Source of the DNA: JAICLK01 sp036489905
GTDB lineage: Bacteria > Patescibacteriota > Saccharimonadia > Saccharimonadales > UBA4665
DNA: 10,505 nucleotides
Assembly (NCBI GenBank): GCA_036489905.1
Contig: DASXEX010000029.1
Location: 1-10,505 of the forward strand
Direction of reading: 5' to 3'
Shown: positions 1-5,404 of the stretch, piece by piece
Layout of the letters: the number at the start of each line of letters is the position of its first letter
How positions within the stretch are numbered: position 1 is the first letter of the stretch
Translations under genes and position numbers: made by a program
The notes under the pieces: generated by a model
What the model saw: only the letters and a program-made list of their open reading frames with translations
Database searches by the model: none
Told to the model about the DNA's origin: nothing

Positions 1-1
1 A

Positions 2-118
2 TTCACGTTTCGCTTTAATCGACGGAAGTCTAAATCGAGAGGACAGCTTTTCTACAGACTGGTTCAGCAAGCGCTAGAGGTAAAACCGGCTCCTCTCTCA
101 AGTATCAAGGAATTTTAG
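2..118 (+). CDS. IS1595-family (ISXO2-like) transposase, C-terminal end, partial
   Basis: Frame 2 is open from the window edge to a TAG at 116-118 and reads FTFRFNRRKSKSRGQLFYRL, followed by about 18 more residues. The F-x-FRFNRR-(5)-RG-x-LFYRL pattern is the conserved C-terminal signature of ISXO2/IS1595-type DDE transposases. Only about 38 residues are visible; the catalytic domain lies outside the window. The last 21 bases overlap the 3' end of the convergent toxin gene, so the element's right terminal repeat cannot sit in a simple spacer after the transposase stop. Whether the full gene is intact cannot be judged. Confidence 0.8.
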   Translation, partial: FTFRFNRRKSKSRGQLFYRLVQQALEVKPAPLSSIKEF

Positions 119-370
119 TGGTGTTAAGTGCATAGCCAAGAAACCGAAAATTATAATAGTGTCACCTTGCGTGGTATATAGTGCACGCACGTCACCTGTA
201 ACATCAATACTTCTGTACCCCAAGTATTTACCTTTGAGAGCGTGGTTACGCAGGCTGATATCAAATGGATTTACTTTAAATAATTCCACACGTCTTTTAA
301 AAGAGGTCTTAACTTTTAGATTAAGCTTCGCATACTGTTTATCGAATGCCTTTGTTGTCTCGATTACCAT
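98..370 (-). CDS. type II toxin, RelE/YafQ-family mRNA interferase
   Basis: A 90-residue protein of the RelE/ParE superfamily, closest in pattern to YafQ. Family members cut mRNA in the ribosome A site. The core motif NHALKGKYLGYRS (about 42-54) matches the YafQ pattern DHxLxGxxxGYR. By hand alignment to YafQ, H43, D60 and the C-terminal H81 match catalytic H50, D67 and H87, while YafQ H63 is replaced by D56; R62 is another candidate active-site residue. Its ATG shares one base with the TAA of the antitoxin (TAATG), so translation is probably coupled. The last six codons and stop overlap the convergent transposase end. Length is normal for the family, so it looks intact. Activity is inferred from family resemblance. 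Confidence 0.88.
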   Translation of the reverse strand: MVIETTKAFDKQYAKLNLKVKTSFKRRVELFKVNPFDISLRNHALKGKYLGYRSIDVTGDVRALYTTQGDTIIIFGFLAMHLTPLKFLDT

Positions 371-645
371 TACAAGTTGTCTAAGTGCTCAAACATATCT
401 TCAAGCGATTCAAATGGACCACTTACTTCACCGGCTGCAATTTCTTTTTCGGCTTCCTCAATAAGCAATTCCATTTTTTCGGTCATCGGTTCAGAAGCTG
501 TAAAATGTACACTCCCTGTATTAGCAAGCTCATACAGATAGGCATTGAGTAAGTTGCTAAGAGGTATGCCTATTTGTTTTGCTACGGCTTGAGCCTTAGC
601 TTTAGTAGCATTATCAGTCTTAAAATTAACAGTTGCTGTTTTCAT
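370..645 (-). CDS. type II antitoxin, RelB/DinJ family
   Basis: A 91-residue antitoxin lying just upstream of its toxin. The N-terminus (TATVNFKTD, residues 3-11) is the beta-strand of a ribbon-helix-helix DNA-binding fold, followed by helices at about 12-24 and 29-41 (GIPLSNLLNAYLYEL), as in RelB/DinJ. The acidic C-terminal half (EEAEKEI and GPFESLEDMFEHLDNL) would wrap and neutralise the toxin. RHH antitoxins usually repress their own operon, alone or with the toxin, and the AT-rich promoter directly upstream would be the natural operator. There is no Shine-Dalgarno sequence; the -10 box lies 7 bases before the ATG, so the message is probably leaderless. Base composition of the pair is clearly more AT-rich than that of the housekeeping genes to the right, in keeping with acquired DNA. 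Confidence 0.88.
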   Translation of the reverse strand: MKTATVNFKTDNATKAKAQAVAKQIGIPLSNLLNAYLYELANTGSVHFTASEPMTEKMELLIEEAEKEIAAGEVSGPFESLEDMFEHLDNL

Positions 646-652
646 ATAATCT

Positions 653-681
653 ATTGTATATATACGGGATTAATATGTCAA
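653..681 (-). promoter_or_regulatory. sigma70-type promoter of the toxin-antitoxin operon
   Basis: On the minus strand TTGACA (676-681) and TACAAT (653-658) are separated by exactly 17 bases, a near-consensus housekeeping promoter. The antitoxin ATG (643-645) begins 7 bases after the -10 box, so transcription should start at or within a base or two of the start codon. The spacer and -10 region (TATATATACAATAGATTATA) is AT-rich and partly self-complementary and is the likely autoregulatory operator; that is inference. Confidence 0.8.
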
Positions 682-728
682 GAGCTAAATAAAATTTCGC
701 TTAAAAAGTCTTTCATAACACTTATGCT

Positions 729-805
729 TGGAGGGCCAGGAGGGACTTGAACCCTCGACACCCTGCTTAAGAGGCAGGTGCTCTAACCAGCTGAGCTACT
801 GGCCC
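729..805 (-). tRNA. tRNA-Lys (anticodon CUU)
   Basis: A complete cloverleaf can be folded: acceptor GGGCCAG/CTGGCCC (7 bp), D-arm GCTC-AGCTGGTTA-GAGC, anticodon stem CCTGC/GCAGG with loop CTCTTAA (anticodon CTT, decoding AAG), variable loop GTGTC, and T-arm GAGGG-TTCAAGT-CCCTC. The 3' CCA is encoded at 729-731. The discriminator base (position 732) is U73, whereas tRNA-Lys usually has A73 (sometimes G). No other tRNA is adjacent, and I see no strong promoter in the upstream 806-850. Confidence 0.95.
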
Positions 806-847
806 TCGAAAATGAGACAAACCCTGAAGGGCTTTTCTCGTCGCTCG

Positions 848-879
848 TCGGCAAAGCCGAGTTTTGCTTTCGGCAAAAC
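848..879. repeat. two adjacent small hairpins upstream of tRNA-Lys and folD
   Basis: The stretch 848-860 folds as TCGGC-aaa-GCCGA, and 861-879 folds as GTTTTGC-tttcg-GCAAAAC. They lie in the 183-base spacer between tRNA-Lys and folD, which holds no convincing ORF. There is no T-run directly after either stem, so this is not a textbook terminator. It could be a small dispersed repeat or a processing site. Function unknown. Confidence 0.4.
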
Positions 880-974
880 CAAGCTCGCTGCTCTTTTCCG
901 GAAATTCCAAAACATAGCAACGAGATTGCTTCGCAGATTTTAGCAAAATACCTCTGTTCACGCAAGTTTTGCGG

Positions 975-980
975 TACAAT
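975..980 (+). promoter_or_regulatory. -10 box of folD, leaderless start likely
   Basis: TACAAT, the same hexamer as in the antitoxin promoter, ends 8 bases before the folD ATG (989). No convincing -35 hexamer lies 16-18 bases upstream. No Shine-Dalgarno sequence occurs between the box and the ATG (ACAAACTA), consistent with a transcript that begins at or next to the start codon. Confidence 0.6.
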
Positions 981-988
981 ACAAACTA

Positions 989-1795
989 ATGAAAGTACTG
1001 AATGGCAAAGAATTGGCCGATTTTATTAAGGAGCGGCAGCTGCACGAAGTGCGGAGCTTGGTGCAGGCGCAGCATGTGCAGCCGAAGCTGGCGATTATTC
1101 TGACGATTGACCATCCGGTTATCGAAGTTTATGTGCGGATGAAGAAAAAATACGGTGCGGAGTTGGGTGTGGATGTTGACATCCATAAAGTTTTGCAGGA
1201 TGAGGCGCCAGCGCTAATAAAGAAGTTGAATCGCGATGCGGGCGTGCACGGCATTATCGTGCAATTGCCGCTGGAGCGGCCGGAAGAAACGGACGAGATT
1301 GTGAGCTTGGTTGCGTCCGAAAAAGATGTCGATGGTCTCGGCAAAAACGCGAAGTTTGATCCGGCTACACCGATGGCGATTTTGTGGCTGCTGGCCGGAT
1401 ATAATATTGATTTGTCAGGGAAAAAAGTGCTGCTCGTCGGTCGCGGCAAACTCGTCGGCGCGCCGCTGGAGCGGATTTTCAAAACTTCGGGTATCGACGT
1501 GAGCGTGGCTACTCGTTCTATCAAAGACTTGCAAGCCGAAGCGCTGCAAGCCGATGTCATAATCACCGCCACTGGCAGCCCGGCGATCTTGCGCGCCGAT
1601 ATGATCAAGCAAGGCGCCGTCGTGGTCGATGCCGGCGTGGCGGGTGAAGGCGGCAAAACCGTCGGCGACCTTGCCCCCGATGTTTACGAACGCGACGACC
1701 TAATCATCACGCCAGCCAAAGGTGGCGTCGGCCCGCTAACCGTCTGCGCTCTCTTCGAAAATGTCATCCTGGCCGCCAGGAGGCAGACAACATGA
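989..1795 (+). CDS. folD: bifunctional methylenetetrahydrofolate dehydrogenase / methenyltetrahydrofolate cyclohydrolase (FolD)
   Basis: FolD interconverts 5,10-methylene-, 5,10-methenyl- and 10-formyl-tetrahydrofolate in the cytosol, using NADP+, and so feeds purine synthesis and initiator-tRNA formylation. The 268-residue protein is slightly shorter than the usual 280-290. The catalytic Tyr/Lys pair is present as Y48 and K52 (VYVRMKKKYG), the conserved Gln as Q92 (GIIVQLPL), and the KDVDGL signature at 112-117. The nucleotide-binding domain has VLLVGRGKLVGAPL (147-160) and TGSP (195-198). The end motif reads TPAKGGVGPLT where most FolDs have TPVPGGVGPMT. It is the first gene of a plus-strand cluster with the small ORF and the murI fusion. 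The stop overlaps the next ATG (ATGA), and the AGGAGG that serves that next gene is read here as two AGG arginine codons. Assignment is secure. Confidence 0.96.
   Translation: MKVLNGKELADFIKERQLHEVRSLVQAQHVQPKLAIILTIDHPVIEVYVRMKKKYGAELGVDVDIHKVLQDEAPALIKKLNRDAGVHGIIVQLPLERPEETDEIVSLVASEKDVDGLGKNAKFDPATPMAILWLLAGYNIDLSGKKVLLVGRGKLVGAPLERIFKTSGIDVSVATRSIKDLQAEALQADVIITATGSPAILRADMIKQGAVVVDAGVAGEGGKTVGDLAPDVYERDDLIITPAKGGVGPLTVCALFENVILAARRQTT
1778..1783 (+). promoter_or_regulatory. strong Shine-Dalgarno for the ORF at 1792
   Basis: AGGAGG lies 8 bases before the ATG at 1792, inside the 3' end of folD. It is the strongest ribosome binding site seen in the window and is the main reason to regard the short downstream ORF as translated. 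Confidence 0.6.
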
Positions 1796-2040
1796 GCCAA
1801 ACGGCTGCCGAATGGCTCAAAGTTAGCGGTAACGTACAGCGTTATGTTGAGTGCGATCCTTTTACAACTGCGGCAGGGCTGCAGGCGAACCGGAAAATTA
1901 ACCTGGATTTACCAGATGAAAGCTCGCCCTTTTACCGCACATGGACTTACCGTTTCCGTGTACTTCACTTGTCAACTGCCCCTTATCCCTATGGGTTAAT
2001 GAGCAATCAAGGGGATCAGAATGAAAATCGGCGTGTTTGA
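1792..2040 (+). CDS. small hypothetical protein between folD and murI
   Basis: An 82-residue ORF that I do not recognise. In favour of a real gene: its ATG overlaps the folD stop (ATGA) and sits 8 bases after a perfect AGGAGG, the usual arrangement for translational coupling, and without it there would be a 225-base hole in an otherwise tight cluster. Against: it runs 20 bases into murI in another frame, its C-terminus (SNQGDQNENRRV) looks like random read-through, and no domain, signal peptide or membrane segment is apparent. The core (residues 5-65) is polar and aromatic-rich (FYRTWTYRFRVLHL). It may be a small soluble protein, or the start of a gene whose end was replaced by murI. Confidence 0.45.
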   Translation: MSQTAAEWLKVSGNVQRYVECDPFTTAAGLQANRKINLDLPDESSPFYRTWTYRFRVLHLSTAPYPYGLMSNQGDQNENRRV

Positions 2041-3520
2041 TTCCGGAGCTGGGGGGCTGGCGATTGCGCAAGCGATTGAGAAAGCTTTGCCGAATGAAGT
2101 AGTGTTGTACGTGAACGACCGCGAGCACGTGCCGTACGGCGACAAAACGCCGGAGCAGCTGCTTGGGTTTGTCGAGCCGATTTTGCAAAAGCTGATTGAG
2201 CAGGACTGCAAGGTAATTGTCATTGCCTGCAATACGGTTACGACGACGATTATCAGCGAATTGCGCGAGATAATTACGGTGCCGCTCGTCGGCATCGAGC
2301 CGATGGTCAAACCAGCCGCGGCTGTGACAAAAACGGGGGTAATTGCCGTCTGCGCGACGCCGGCAACACTCAAAAGTCCGCGCTATGTCTGGCTCAAAAA
2401 AACCTATGCGAATGACCTAAAAGTGCTTGAGCCGGATTGCAGCCAGTGGGCGCGCATGATTGAAGACAGTCAAATCAACGAGCAGAAAATCGAAGCGCAA
2501 ATCAATGAAATTTGCCAGCAAAACGCCGATGTCATCGTGCTCGGCTGCACACATTATCACTGGATTGAGAAAATCATCGACCGCATGGCCGCCGGCCGCG
2601 CCAAAGTTATCCAGCCCGAACAAGCGGTCGTGGCGCAATTACAACGAGTGCTGAAAGGAATAGGACGCATGAAGCCGAATCTGTACGCTGAGCCGAGGCA
2701 AAAAGCAAAGCTCCAATCCTGGACTGCTCCAGCCGGGGCTGCCTACTTTGAGCACGATTTTGGCGATTACCGGCTTGAGGCCCGGATTGTCTACAACGAC
2801 AAGCACGAAGCGCCGCGAATTCTGTCGATTCACGGTGCCCGCGCCGATTATACGAAATCTGATCCAATCACGCTCGGACTTCGCGACCGCGGCCACAGCG
2901 TGCTCAGTTTCAGCATGTCCGGTCATAGTCCGGCGGGTGTGCTGCCGCCCGAACAAACAAGCCTTGGTCGCAACATTATTGAAGCCAAAGCGTTTTTCAA
3001 ATACCTCGATCCTGACCGGCCGAAAACAGTCATCGCCTACAGTCTTGGCGGCACGCCGGCGCTGAAGCTGCTAAAGGATCATTCGGACGAGATCGATAAG
3101 CTTGTGCTGTTCTATCCGGGTGTTTACAGTGCCGAGTCGTACGACAAACATTTTGGCGAGGAGTTTAGCCGCGTGCTGCGAACGCCATACAGTTATCGCG
3201 AGAACGACACGATTGCACTACTCAAAAATTTTAAAGGTAAACTACTGCTGGTAAAAGGCGAGTACGACGGCCTTGATCCGGCCATCTATGGCAAACCGGT
3301 TGGCACTTCGGTCGGTGAAGTTGAGATTAACGGCGTCAACTACTACAGCCCGATTCCGAAAGAAGTAATCGATATGGTTTACACAGCCGTGCCGGAAGGG
3401 CGCAAACAGTGTATTGAGATTCCCGACTGCGGGCACGCGGTAATGTTATGTCTGATGCAAGGACATCCTCAAGGAGCTGTAAAGTTATTGCGGCAAGTCG
3501 ACAATTTCTTGAAGAATTAA
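2021..3520 (+). CDS. murI: glutamate racemase (MurI) domain fused to an alpha/beta-hydrolase domain
   Basis: Residues 1 to about 212 are a MurI domain, which converts L- to D-glutamate for peptidoglycan: FDSGAGGL with D7, VPYGDKT (38-43), catalytic C70 in ACNT, GIEP (91-94), and the second catalytic C176 in GCTHYHW. The usual C-terminal 40-60 residues of MurI are absent; residues 245-499 form an alpha/beta-hydrolase with HGARAD (271-276), nucleophile elbow AYSLGG (S341), probable acid D416 in GEYDGLD, and H472 in DCGHAV. The hydrolase substrate cannot be told. The start has AAGGGG six bases upstream. An in-frame ATG at 2669 (M217), nine bases after AAGGA, lies exactly at the junction and could give a separate hydrolase. 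The stop shares TTAA with murD. Racemase assignment is firm; the linkage of the domains is seen directly as one open frame. Confidence 0.9.
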   Translation: MKIGVFDSGAGGLAIAQAIEKALPNEVVLYVNDREHVPYGDKTPEQLLGFVEPILQKLIEQDCKVIVIACNTVTTTIISELREIITVPLVGIEPMVKPAAAVTKTGVIAVCATPATLKSPRYVWLKKTYANDLKVLEPDCSQWARMIEDSQINEQKIEAQINEICQQNADVIVLGCTHYHWIEKIIDRMAAGRAKVIQPEQAVVAQLQRVLKGIGRMKPNLYAEPRQKAKLQSWTAPAGAAYFEHDFGDYRLEARIVYNDKHEAPRILSIHGARADYTKSDPITLGLRDRGHSVLSFSMSGHSPAGVLPPEQTSLGRNIIEAKAFFKYLDPDRPKTVIAYSLGGTPALKLLKDHSDEIDKLVLFYPGVYSAESYDKHFGEEFSRVLRTPYSYRENDTIALLKNFKGKLLLVKGEYDGLDPAIYGKPVGTSVGEVEINGVNYYSPIPKEVIDMVYTAVPEGRKQCIEIPDCGHAVMLCLMQGHPQGAVKLLRQVDNFLKN

Positions 3521-4809
3521 AGCGCCTGCACGGCGCGCTCGAACTGATTGGCGCGGTCTTTGTAGTTTTGGAACAAATCGAAGCTGGCACAGGCGGGCGA
3601 GAGCAACACGACGTCACCGGGTTGGGCAGCTGATTTTGCGGCCGCAACCATCTCTGGCATGGTTGTACCGCCAGACGTGATGGCGCTGACACCGGCTTGG
3701 CGCAATGCCGCTTCAATTTTTGGCGCAGTTTCACCGATAAGTATGACCTGCCTGACATTTTGCCCGGCAATCGTTTTGGCCAGCTGGTCAAACCTCACGC
3801 CCTTGTCCGAGCCGCCGAGAATAACGACCTTTGGCTGCTCGAATGCCTCGATAGCGACGATAGCGGTTTCCGGGCCGGTACCAAATGAATCGTCATAATA
3901 TTTGATGCCATCAACTTCGCGGACGAATTCCAGCCGATGCGGCAGCCCGCTAAAAGCTGTAAGCGCCGAACGAATCGCCTCGCTGTTTTGCGTGATCTGC
4001 CACACGGCCGTCAGCGCAGCGCAGGCGTTTTGCCAGTTGTGCTCGCCAAGCAGTTTCAGCTCGTCGGTGTCGCAGACCCGCTCGCCGGCAATGATGATTG
4101 TGTCATTCTCGACATGTGCCCCCGGTTCGGCAAAATAGGGAATTTTTAAGCCCGAGCTGTAACTCGCAACCTTGCGCGAGTCATCACTTTTGGCGTAGTA
4201 AATCGCCGTATCGCTTGCGGTCTGATGCTCAAAAAGCTGGGCCTTCGCCAAAATATATTCATCCATGTCGGCATGCCAGTTCAAATGTTCCGGCACGACC
4301 ATCAGGCAAACTGCAATTGCCGGGCTGCGCTTCAAATCCACCAGCTGGAAGCTCGATAATTCCAAAACTACCCATGAATTCTCGGTAAGTTTCGGTAAAA
4401 AATCAAACGGCGACACGCCGATATTTCCGCCCAAAAAAACTTCTTCGCCCGCAGCTTCGAGCATCTTGGCGATGAGCGTGGAGGTCGTGCCTTTGCCCTT
4501 CGTGCCGGTCACGCCGATAACGTGCTTGGTTGGACAAACCCGCAAAAACTCATTCATTGTTGTCGTAATTTTATCAGCAATGTCCGGATTTGCGTCCAAA
4601 ATAATTTGTGGATTGATGCCGGCCGTCCGCCACACGACATCAAAGTGGTCAAGGTTTTTCAGATAATTTTCACCAAGCTGCCTGCCAGCTCCGTCTGGTA
4701 CTTTCTTGCGAAAGTCCTGATCGCAAACCGTAATATTTGCACCAAGCCTCGACCAATACTCAAAAGCCGCCCGTCCTTCAACCGCAAAGCCAACCAACGC
4801 AACCTTCAT
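3517..4809 (-). CDS. murD: UDP-N-acetylmuramoyl-L-alanine--D-glutamate ligase (MurD)
   Basis: MurD adds D-glutamate to UDP-MurNAc-L-Ala using ATP in the cytoplasmic stage of peptidoglycan synthesis. At 430 residues it is of normal length. Motifs in order: N-terminal VALVGFAVEGRAA (Rossmann-like UDP-binding domain), P-loop GTKGKGTT (102-109), GGNIGVSP (127-134), LELSSFQL (149-156), HLNWHADMDEYILAK (175-189, with K189 the probable carbamylated lysine), GEHNWQNACAA (255-265), GLPHRLE (288-294), LGGSDKG (331-337) and LLSPACASFDLF (402-413). At 306-314 it reads DDSFGTGPE where most MurDs have NDSKATNxx, so the lysine of that loop is replaced by Phe. It follows the response regulator gene by 29 bases and faces the murI fusion, whose racemase domain supplies its substrate. 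No Shine-Dalgarno precedes the ATG. Confidence 0.96.
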   Translation of the reverse strand: MKVALVGFAVEGRAAFEYWSRLGANITVCDQDFRKKVPDGAGRQLGENYLKNLDHFDVVWRTAGINPQIILDANPDIADKITTTMNEFLRVCPTKHVIGVTGTKGKGTTSTLIAKMLEAAGEEVFLGGNIGVSPFDFLPKLTENSWVVLELSSFQLVDLKRSPAIAVCLMVVPEHLNWHADMDEYILAKAQLFEHQTASDTAIYYAKSDDSRKVASYSSGLKIPYFAEPGAHVENDTIIIAGERVCDTDELKLLGEHNWQNACAALTAVWQITQNSEAIRSALTAFSGLPHRLEFVREVDGIKYYDDSFGTGPETAIVAIEAFEQPKVVILGGSDKGVRFDQLAKTIAGQNVRQVILIGETAPKIEAALRQAGVSAITSGGTTMPEMVAAAKSAAQPGDVVLLSPACASFDLFQNYKDRANQFERAVQAL

Positions 4810-4816
4810 CTGTTCA

Positions 4817-4825
4817 ACTATAGCA
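4817..4825 (-). promoter_or_regulatory. extended -10 promoter of murD, inside the regulator-murD gap
   Basis: The minus strand reads TGC-TATAGT, an extended -10 element, ending 7 bases before the murD ATG. There is no Shine-Dalgarno between it and the ATG (TGAACAG). It would allow murD to be transcribed independently of the upstream response regulator as a leaderless message. The -35 region, over the end of the regulator gene, is poor. Confidence 0.55.
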
Positions 4826-4838
4826 TGCGCAGTTGCGG

Positions 4839-5210
4839 TTACTTTGCTAGTTCTTGCTTAACGATTTCGGCGACCTGGCGCGGTGTCATGGCGGCTTTCA
4901 GGATGACATGGCTGACACCGAGCTGTTTGACGCTGTCCGGAATTTCCTGCTCGCCCATGTTCGTCAGCACTACGACCTTGATGTTTTTGCCCCACGCGGC
5001 CGCGCGCATTTTGGCAAGCACCTCGTCGCCGTTCATTTCGGGCATCATCAGGTCGAGCAGAATAATGTCTGGTCGCATCTTCTCGGCGAGTTCCAGCCCG
5101 AGTTTCCCATTCTCGGCCGTTTCGACTTCATATCCGTCGGCCTCGAACTTAAATCGATACATCTGCGAAATCGCCTGATCGTCCTCGATGATTGCAATTT
5201 TTGTCGCCAT
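4839..5210 (-). CDS. single-domain (CheY-like) response regulator
   Basis: A 123-residue protein made only of a receiver domain. It has the acidic pair D10/D11 (IIEDDQ), phosphoacceptor D53 in LLDLMMPEMNG, switch threonine T83 in VVLTN, and conserved K105. The usual Pro after this Lys is Ala here (LKAAMTPRQV). There is no DNA-binding or enzymatic output domain, so it must act by protein contact or pass phosphate on. The ATG has AGGA seven bases upstream. It is first in a minus-strand pair with murD and divergent from the decarboxylase across a region with a strong dyad. A possible partner is the soluble histidine kinase at 8856, but they are not in one operon, so that link is inference. Confidence 0.93.
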   Translation of the reverse strand: MATKIAIIEDDQAISQMYRFKFEADGYEVETAENGKLGLELAEKMRPDIILLDLMMPEMNGDEVLAKMRAAAWGKNIKVVVLTNMGEQEIPDSVKQLGVSHVILKAAMTPRQVAEIVKQELAK

Positions 5211-5227
5211 ATAATAATCCTACAATG

Positions 5228-5236
5228 ATTTTAGCA
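5228..5236 (-). promoter_or_regulatory. extended -10 promoter of the response regulator
   Basis: The minus strand reads TGC-TAAAAT, an extended -10, about 17 bases before the ATG at 5210, with AGGA between as ribosome binding site. The 13-bp inverted repeat at 5235-5263 abuts this box and covers the spacer and part of the -35 region, so a protein bound there would be expected to block or modulate transcription. Confidence 0.5.
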
Positions 5237-5263
5237 AACCCACAATGGGACATTGTGGGTTTG
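5235..5263. promoter_or_regulatory. perfect 13-bp inverted repeat, candidate operator
   Basis: CAAACCCACAATG at 5235-5247 and its exact reverse complement at 5251-5263 are separated by GGA. The position is between two divergent genes and beside a -10 box, and neither side has a terminator-like T-run, which favours a regulator binding site over a terminator. A hairpin acting in RNA is also possible but would lie upstream of both predicted transcription starts. Confidence 0.6.
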
Positions 5264-5317
5264 GCAGCATACTTTAAACGTATGTTCCGAGGAGCGAATT
5301 TGTAAGCAAGACATCAG

Positions 5318-5338
5318 ATTGTGCTTGACAAATTGTGC
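5318..5338 (+). repeat. ATTGTGC direct repeats flanking the decarboxylase -35 box
   Basis: ATTGTGC occurs at 5318-5324 and again at 5332-5338, 14 bases apart, on each side of TTGACA. The core ATTGTG is also in each arm of the dyad at 5235-5263. The shared hexamer suggests binding sites for one protein across this divergent region. This is pattern-based only. Confidence 0.4.
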
Positions 5339-5353
5339 CCACTGTTTTATTAT
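5325..5353 (+). promoter_or_regulatory. sigma70-type promoter of the decarboxylase operon
   Basis: TTGACA (5325-5330) and TATTAT (5348-5353) are spaced by 17 bases. Transcription would start near 5360, giving a leader of about 45 bases that ends in AGGGAAGTT directly before the ATG at 5405, a good Shine-Dalgarno. Confidence 0.75.
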
Positions 5354-5404
5354 AAGACCATTATTATCATTTGTTGCGAATGCACTGGATAATTTAGGGA
5401 AGTT

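Noticed and set aside
159..464. Plus-strand ORF of 101 residues over the toxin-antitoxin pair
   Set aside because: Antisense to two well-recognised genes, with no family resemblance and no ribosome binding site.
729..760. tRNA 3' end as an integration (att) site for the adjacent toxin-antitoxin region
   Set aside because: I found no second copy of the tRNA 3' end and no integrase gene in the window.
728..979. Several ORFs across the tRNA and the spacer to its right
   Set aside because: They read through the tRNA-Lys gene; the encoded EGQEGLEPSTPCLRGRCSNQ-type string is the familiar artefact of translating a tRNA.
1129..1656. Minus-strand ORF of 175 residues inside folD
   Set aside because: Ser/Pro/Thr-rich shadow of the folD reading frame; folD has all family motifs.
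3336..3791. Minus-strand ORF of 151 residues across the murI/murD junction
   Set aside because: Out-of-frame shadow of the end of murD and antisense of the hydrolase; low-complexity Arg/Ser/Pro composition.
4522..5178. Plus-strand ORF of 218 residues opposite murD and the response regulator
   Set aside because: Antisense shadow covering two secure genes; Ser-rich without a coherent domain.
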